A stretch of DNA of 64,000 bases, from positions 967,853 through 1,031,852 of the forward strand of contig JAJVDF010000465.1 in NCBI GenBank assembly GCA_022410635.1. Direction: 5' to 3'. Made by a program: the position numbers and the translations under genes. Below, one piece after another: positions 57,821 through 64,000 of the stretch. Source of the DNA: Tretioscincus oriximinensis (taxonomy: Eukaryota; Chordata; Lepidosauria; Squamata; Gymnophthalmidae). Within the stretch, counting starts at the first letter, position 1. Each line of letters begins with the position of its first letter. The notes below the pieces were generated by a model. That model saw only the letters and a program-made list of their open reading frames with translations, was not told the origin of the DNA and made no database searches.

Positions 57821-58361
57821 TAGACTGAAAAGATGACTCTTTTTGGGGGTGAAAACCCAGTTTTGGAGTNTCTACCCTCCCCTCCCAAGGGGGGGCGCCA
57901 TTTCCCCGGTTTTTGCTGTGGAAAAAAACAAAAACAAAAACTTTTTTAATTTTTTAAAAAAGAATTCACTGTACCACCACTAGGGGGCTCTGGCATCTGG
58001 GGCCAGTTCCTGAAGGCATCCTCCCCTCAGCAAAAAAGTAAAAAAATCTCATGCACTTCAAAAATTTCTTGCACACTTCAAAGAAAATGACTTTTTTTAA
58101 AAAAAATAATTCACTGCACTGCCACTAGGGAGTTCTAACAACCGGGGCCAGCTCCTGAAGGCGCCCCCACCTCAGTAAAAATAAATAAAAATGCAAATTT
58201 CTAATGCACTCCAAAAATCCTCACACACTTAAAAAAAGACTCACATGCTCCACAGATTTCTCGAGCAGGAATTTCGGAGGGGAATGCATGTTGGTGGGTG
58301 ATTTGCATATTTATGAATATTAATTACCCCGGTTTGGGCCTCAGAAAATCTGGTCCGTCTA
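57821..58361. mobile_element. hAT-type MITE, long form of fold-back family B
   Basis: Starts TAGACTGAAAAGATGAC and ends 'aaaatctggtccgtcta'. Flanked by CAGATGC at 57814-57820 and 58362-58368. Contains two tandem units starting 'accaccactagggggctctg' and 'actgccactagggagttcta', as in 7840-8371. Its last 49 bp also form the start of the 259-bp direct repeat described next. Confidence 0.75.
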
Positions 58362-58571
58362 CAGATGCCATAGCTTCTGAAGAAATAGACTTATCTATGA
58401 AAGCTGCCTACCTTTTTCTTGTTAATTTCTAAGCTATTTATCAGGTTACAGAATAAGATTCTTTCAGGAATAAAGCATAGTGACTGCATTCCCACTAGGG
58501 GAAAATATGTATGTAAAATATGGGGGGATGCACTGGCTACATCCATTTCCCATTTTCTCTGAATAGGGAAT
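58313..58571. repeat. 259-bp direct repeat, left copy
   Basis: Matches 61544-61802 over its full length without gaps; I count about 19 differences by eye. The two copies flank the L1 fragment exactly. It begins inside the 3' end of the hAT-type MITE and runs into unique sequence, so it is genomic sequence duplicated at insertion rather than part of a mobile element. Confidence 0.8.
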
Positions 58572-58798
58572 AAGAGGATCAATATGGGTTCATTAAAGGG
58601 AGAAAAATTGGAGATCCAATTAAAAACATAAAGCTATTATGGAAATATGCCAGACAAAATAATAATAAATTAGCCTTTCTCAAATTAGATGTTTTCAAAA
58701 CTTTCGGCAAAGTTAATTACCAATATTTATTAAAAGTCTGCCAAAAGTTTAACTTGGGGAAAAACTGTCAACACAATCAAAAATTTATATACTGGGAG

Positions 58799-59418
58799 TA
58801 GGGTTGCCATACGTCCCGGTAAACCGGGACAAACCCGGTTTTGGGGACTAAAATATAGTCCCCTCCGGGTTTTAAGGTAAAATCCCGCCTTTTTACATTC
58901 CCCGATGCAGCATCAGGGAATGTAAAAAGGCGGGATTTTAAAGGAAAAGCAGCCGTCAGAGCTGACGGCTGCAGCGNGCGCAACGCTTTCCGGGGTCCTG
59001 GTAGGACCCTCGGAGCGCGCCGTAGCTGCTCCTTGGCTGGAGGCGGGGNTTCGCCCTGCTCTGAGGCAAGCGCGCCAGCCCCAGCGGAGCAAAAACGCCT
59101 GGGTTTCTGACAGNAGAATAGCTCTGTTCTCCTGTCACAAACTCAAGCGTTTTTGCTCCGCTGGAGTTGGNGCGCTTGCCTCAGAGCAGGACGAAACCCA
59201 GCCTCTAGCAAAGGAGCAGCTGTGTGCGCACGCGCGTGCGTGCGCGCGCACACGGACGCTTGTAGTGAGAGAAGAGAGGTTCTGCCTGTCTCTCTACAAG
59301 CGTCTGTGTGTGGGCATGCGCGCGCGCGCACACGCCTGTTCATGTGTGCGCGCACGCGCGTGCACGCACCCACCCCACCCACGTCCCGGTTTGAGGATGC
59401 CAAGATATGGCAACCCTA
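58799..59418. mobile_element. hAT-type element, 620 bp, multi-hairpin, non-autonomous
   Basis: Ends in perfect 13-bp inverted repeats TAGGGTTGCCATA and is flanked by a perfect 8-bp duplication ACTGGGAG (58791-58798 and 59419-59426), the hAT pattern. Inside are further hairpins: 58880-58939 (AATCCCGCCTTTTTACATTC and inverse), about 59000-59110 against 59120-59225, and CGGACGCTTGTAG against CTACAAGCGTCTG. It contains CG/TG alternating tracts. No transposase coding. It interrupts the L1 reverse transcriptase. Confidence 0.9.
59220..59370. repeat. Alternating (CG/TG)n purine-pyrimidine tracts
   Basis: Two tracts, about 59220-59251 and 59307-59367, made of GTGCGCGCAC-type steps, within the hAT-type element. 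Such sequence can adopt Z-DNA. Open frames across it on both strands are repeat artefacts. Confidence 0.8.
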
Positions 59419-61334
59419 ACTGGGAGCAAAGCAAGAGTAAAAGTTAACAATTATTTCACGAAATATATAAATATAAAAAATGAAATGAAACAGGGGTGAC
59501 CTCTGTCCCCATTATTATTTATCTTATCTATTGATATATTGGCAAACATGGTGAGAGATAGCACAAATTGGGAATGGTATAAAATTGGAAACTTAGAATT
59601 TAGAATAAATTTATTTGCAGATGACGCACTAATAATCTCCAGCCAACCACANAATATGGTGAGAGATATTATAGGTATACTAGAATTTTTTTNAAAAATT
59701 ATCAGGATTACAAGTCAACCTACTCAAATCAGAAATATTATTTTCTAACATGGCCCCAAATGAGCAAATTGAGATAAGAAATCTAACAAGACTAAAATTA
59801 GGCCTAAAAAAGATAAAATACTTAGGAATTTGGATATATAAAAATTATAACGATATGATAAATAATAACTTTAATATAGTCAGAAAGAAAATAGAAAATC
59901 AAATGAAGAGCTGGAAAGGCAAGTATATATTCAGAATAAGTAAAGTAAGGACGATTAAAATGTTCCTAATCCCAAATTTATCATATCTTTATCAAACCAC
60001 AGTTCGAGCTAATACCAAGCCAAGAACTGAATAAACTGATGGTGAAAATAACAAAATGGGTCAATAATGATAAAAAAGCAAGACTAAAAAGGTTATGGTT
60101 ATGTACAAGTGAAAAAGAAGGAGGCTAGGGTATCCCAGATATAATTAAATATCAAGAGGCATTCCATATTTTAAATGTAATAGAAATACAGTATACAACA
60201 AAAAATGGACACAAATAATAAATAACATGGAGAACAGAGAAATATTATTTAAAAACTGACCAAGAAATATAATCAATAATTGGGATGTCACATTAAAAAA
60301 ATTAGTACGATTCTGGAAAAAGGCCAAGCTGTGGGACAATTTAGAACCAATACATAAAATGCAAATAATATCCAATATAAATCAGAACGGACACCCTAAT
60401 TTACAAAGAGCAATATTAAAACTTGAAGAAAATAAAATAATTAGAGTAGACCAACCATATAACCTACAAAAAGAGCCACTTTCTTTTCAGGAACTTACAG
60501 ATCTAATAGGAGACAGACAGTGGCTCCCGATTATAGCCATAAAAGCTTACATTTCAAAACCTAGAGTAATAGAAATCATAAAAAAAAACAGATTCCAATA
60601 TAGAAAAGTTAATAAAAAAGCCATAAATATGAAACCTAAAATGGCATCTGAACTTTTTTGTTAAACCAAAAAAAAGAAGAACTACAAGAAGATATCACTA
60701 ATAGATGGCAAAGAAACCATAAGCATTAGTAACACAGAATTCAATAAGATAATTAATAACATTAAAAAAGAAAAGATGAACCACTTAAAGAAAATTAAAA
60801 GAAAAGTGTTACATAGGTGGCCTCAAACTCCAGTGCAAATTGGACATTTTACGCCAAATGTTACAGATCATTGCTAGCACGGTTGCAATATACGGATTAT
60901 TACCATTTAATCTGGAACTGTCAAGTAGTACAGTCTTTTTGGAAAAAAAGAGAAAGAATTGAATAAAATGATAAATGACACAATTATCCTAACAGATAAG
61001 ATGGTTGTACTCCTGGCAGACCTAGAAAACTATCAATCAATCCAAACAAGAGAGATGATTGAAGATATGCTGGCATGTGCTCCATTGGTAGTAGCACATG
61101 GATGGAAAGACAAAACAAAGTGGCTAATACTGAAATGGTATGATTATATATTAGATAAGACTGCAGTGGAAATAAGAACTACTATAATCAATAATTATGA
61201 AAATATGCTAGAAATTAGACAATGTAAGCAGAAATGGGAACTAATTAAAAATTATCTGTTGATAAATTTACCACAACAAGCAAAAAAATTAAGATTGAGA
61301 CTGATTTTTCCTTATGATTTCTTCATACTATAAA

Positions 61335-61336
<2 letters not shown>

Positions 61337-61396
<60 letters not shown>
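61337..61396. repeat. (AT)30 microsatellite
   Basis: Uninterrupted AT dinucleotides over 60 bp, located between the end of the L1 ORF2 remnant (stop at about 61331) and the L1 3' tail. Confidence 0.95.
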
Positions 61397-61399
<3 letters not shown>

Positions 61400-61543
61400 A
61401 CAATATGCTTTTTTTTCTAGGGGTATGAGGGGAGGGTGGGTATGAGGGGGATTATAATAAATAAAATAAGTATAATATATCACGATAACAATGTATGTAA
61501 CCTATTAATGGAAAAATAAAATAAAACAAAAATGAATATTAGC

Positions 61544-61802
61544 ATGAATATTAATTATCCCGGTTTGGGGCTCAGAAAATCTGGTCCATCTACAGATGCC
61601 TTAGTTTCTGAAGAAATAGACTTATCTATGAAAGCTGCCTACCTTTTTCTTGTTAATTTCTAAGCTATTTACCAGGTTACAGAATAAGATTCTTTCAGGA
61701 ATAAAACATAGTGACCGCATTCCCATTAGAGGAAAATTTGGGGGTACAATATGGGGGGATGCACTGGCTGCATCCATTTCCCATTTTGTCTGGATGGGGA
61801 AT
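61544..61802. repeat. 259-bp direct repeat, right copy
   Basis: Partner of 58313-58571, starting right after the L1 A-rich tail. It carries the last part of the hAT-type MITE ('ctcagaaaatctggtccatc') followed by the same unique sequence, and diverges from the left copy just after GGGAAT. Confidence 0.8.
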
Positions 61803-63034
61803 GGTTCAGCCATGTGCTGTTTGCACAACAACGAGGCATCTGANTGGAGTTTGCTCAGAAGACCATCACAAGTGCAACTTAAAGCAGTTAGTGTTAAGTG
61901 CACTCTAGCGGCGGTTTGCCATTTGCCCTGATAGAACAGTATGCTGTCCAAAAAGAGGCCAGTCCTTACACCCAGACTCACCCCCAAGAATTTTGCTCCA
62001 CAGCAGCAAAGGAGATCTAGCAAATTACTTGCTGTTGTTGCTGGCTTTGCCAGCTGTTTTAAATTTCGCCGTTGCTGCTCCAGTGCAGGAAATTTAAACT
62101 ATTGTCAAAAGACGACAGCAGGAGATTGGCTGGAATCACCTTTTGTCACTGATCCTTGGGGCTGCTTGTGGCTTCTCTGGTTTTACAATCCCTAGTTTTG
62201 TGCAAAAAATCAGACTGAAAAGAAAAAGGCGCGCTACCTGCCTGGCAAGTGTTCAGCACAATTCTGCTACTTCCTTGTCCTGTTGGGCCACTATAACAGG
62301 GTGAAAACAGGGCAGGGAACAGGGAACTGGATTTAGAGCCATTCGCTGTTTCCCAAATTGCTTCTTTTCCCCCAATCAGAGCACAACCATAAATTATTAT
62401 TGAAATGCCTCAAAGGATTATTGCATAATCTGGGGACCACCTGTTGGGGAGGTATGACTGTTGGGCAAGAACTGGGAGAGTTCAACTGGAGGTGTGTGTG
62501 TGCGGGCCGTGTGCAACTTAGTGTGGGAGGTGCTACTGTGGTTCTGCTTGACATTGGCCTAACTGGGGATGTGATAAGTCTAACATATCCTAATGCATAG
62601 TTTCTGTTATAATTTTCAATATTTGTGGAGTCATGTTTAGCTTGTAGTATAAGTGAGCAGTTACAGATGCTGAATCTTGATTGGAAAGGACACTGATTCC
62701 AGGAATCCCTTGCTTTCCTTTTTCAGAATTACTCCAGGATATACAATCTTTACAGGAAATGGGCCTGTGGCAATTCCTATAGTGCTTAAAGGTTGATGGC
62801 TGTAGTTTTTGTGTTCTTGCTGCCCTCTAATGGTACAAATTACAAAGTGCTGTTGTATTCAGTCTTCCTTCCTGGTTCATCCAAGGATAACAGATTTTGG
62901 TCTCACCACAACAGATTAATTAGCTTTAGGGTNTATCAGGGACTCAGCATGTTACTGGCTTGGCCTTGGCCACATCTATTTAATTTGGTGCTGACTCAGT
63001 AGTGGTTTTTCCTTAACCATACTTTTCAGTTGAG
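61803..63034. other. No recognisable gene
   Basis: Possibly an unclassified repeat at 61.8-62.37 kb. Short open frames only. Confidence 0.35.
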
Positions 63035-63270
63035 TTGGGAGCAGCATGAGGATCTCGTGCAAAGTTCACGATCTCGGATTTCATGCAGAGGTACATGAGA
63101 AAGCAAATGACTGCCACTGTTACATTTTACCAGAAGTGACATCATTTTGATGTCACTTCCGGTATTTACTTCTGGGGCAACGGTGCCCGACATGGCGTTA
63201 TTTCCTGTGCATGATAATCTGGGACTACATCAGATTTCAGGCTCTTTGCTTGATACCTGGCTTCTGGCAG
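63035..63270 (+). repeat. Interspersed repeat, family E, with 12-bp inverted core
   Basis: Shares text with 11685-11895 in inverse orientation. At 63133-63159 GAAGTGACATCA and TGATGTCACTTC form a perfect 12-bp inverted repeat around a 3-base loop. Confidence 0.5.
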
Positions 63271-64000
63271 CTCCCAAGACTGCTGTAGTTTCAGTCTGCT
63301 GTAGTTCAGTTGTTTCTCTCTCTCGCTCACACACACACCCATCATACACTTAATTCTCTTTCCTCCATTTCACCTCCACATTTCTTACAGTTGTGAACTT
63401 TGCATAACTGAGAAAATTTTCATTGTCCTTATCTGTTCTGTTTAACAGTTAAATCAGTGGGGAAGAGGAAATGAGCAAGCGAAGAGTAGGGTTTCTTTTC
63501 CTCCCAGGTAATGGACTAAGTGATGTAGGGAAGAAAGCTAAGCAAGATGGAATGGAATTAGAAAGAAGAAAGGACAGAGCAAGGAAAGAAAAGGTACATT
63601 TCAAGAAATGAAAGAGTCTGGTGAGGTACAGAAGGAGGTCAATAGCTTCTCCACAAGAGACAGAATGAACCACTGACTTCAAAAGACATTCTGTGCTTTA
63701 TCAGAAACTGTCCAACCAAGCCAAGCATCATGGAGCCCTGGAAAATGCAAGAAAAAGGCCACTTTGTTTGCCTTACGTTAGCAATCCGTCCTCACCTACT
63801 TCACAGCTTCTACACTGCTCCAACACATTGCTTAGCAATCTCATCACATGACAAGTCCCATAAGGCACTGCTGCTCTTGCCTTCCTACAATTCCCAGAAT
63901 TTTCTGCCAGCCTTCCAAAATTCCCAAACATTCTCTGCGAGCCAAGAGCCAATGAAATTTTGCATGCCGGTCTGAAGTTTCATGAAATTTGTCATGTTCA
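63271..64000. other. No recognisable gene
   Basis: A repeat-like CTACAATTCCCAGAATTTTC motif lies at about 63887. Nothing else supported. Confidence 0.35.

Larger units (their letters stand above)
58572..61543 (+). mobile_element. L1-like LINE, 5'-truncated, defective ORF2
   Basis: Begins inside the reverse transcriptase: DQYGFIKGRKIGDPI, then KLDVFKTFGKVN (usually LD..KAFD..). After an inserted hAT-type element it continues QGDPLSPLLFILSIDIL and LFADDALIIS, the FADD catalytic motif, then KIKYLGIWIYKNYNDM. The C-terminal end has DYYHLIWNCQVVQSFWKK, the H..W.C...FW motif of L1 ORF2 proteins. Stops and frameshifts break the frame at several points. The 3' end has an (AT)n tract and an A-rich tail to about 61530. 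Endonuclease and ORF1 are missing. A Tx1-like relative is an alternative. Confidence 0.85.

Noticed and set aside
1..64000. CRISPR arrays, bacterial operons, phage genes
   Set aside because: The sequence is vertebrate; no direct-repeat/spacer array or dense coding is present.

Overview
This is vertebrate nuclear DNA, most likely from a squamate reptile (lizard or gecko type). The evidence is intron-split coding DNA plus a dense reptile-style repeat load: CR1/L2-like and L1-like LINEs, Penelope-like elements, tRNA-derived SINEs and hAT-type MITEs. The genus cannot be told from what I can see. There is one assembly gap (815 N, 20776-21590), and single N bases are scattered throughout.

One protein-coding gene is firmly supported: JDP2 (Jun dimerization protein 2, a bZIP repressor of the AP-1/ATF family), on the + strand. 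Its three coding exons are 42800-43000, 50584-50688 and 51518-51703. All junctions are phase 0 with GT/AG sites, and together they encode an intact 163-residue protein, the normal length for JDP2. The 3' UTR follows to about 52.7 kb. Two CpG-rich promoter-like islands lie upstream. The one at 29.3-30.6 kb has a TATA box and an ATG-free leader and is the best candidate for the main JDP2 promoter. The one at 21.59-21.97 kb is cut by the gap and may be an alternative first exon or another transcript.

Layout: 1-20.8 kb is gene-free and repeat-rich (intergenic, upstream of JDP2). 20.8-22 kb holds the gap and CpG island 1. 22-29 kb is repeats. 29.3-30.6 kb is CpG island 2. 30-42.8 kb is the inferred JDP2 intron 1. 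42.8-52.7 kb is the JDP2 coding part and 3' UTR. 52.7-64 kb is repeats downstream, including a solo LTR (56.3-57.0 kb) and a layered L1/hAT insertion complex (57.8-61.8 kb).

No wholly new gene system is evident. The most interesting material is the mobile DNA: at least five families of fold-back (hairpin) non-autonomous elements; a 620-bp multi-hairpin hAT-type element with a perfect 8-bp target duplication inside an L1; an L1 flanked by 259-bp direct repeats, far longer than normal L1 target duplications; a 34-bp perfect palindrome at a retroinsertion junction; and several readable nested insertions that date the families relative to each other. All family assignments are from reading the sequence by eye; no database search was possible.
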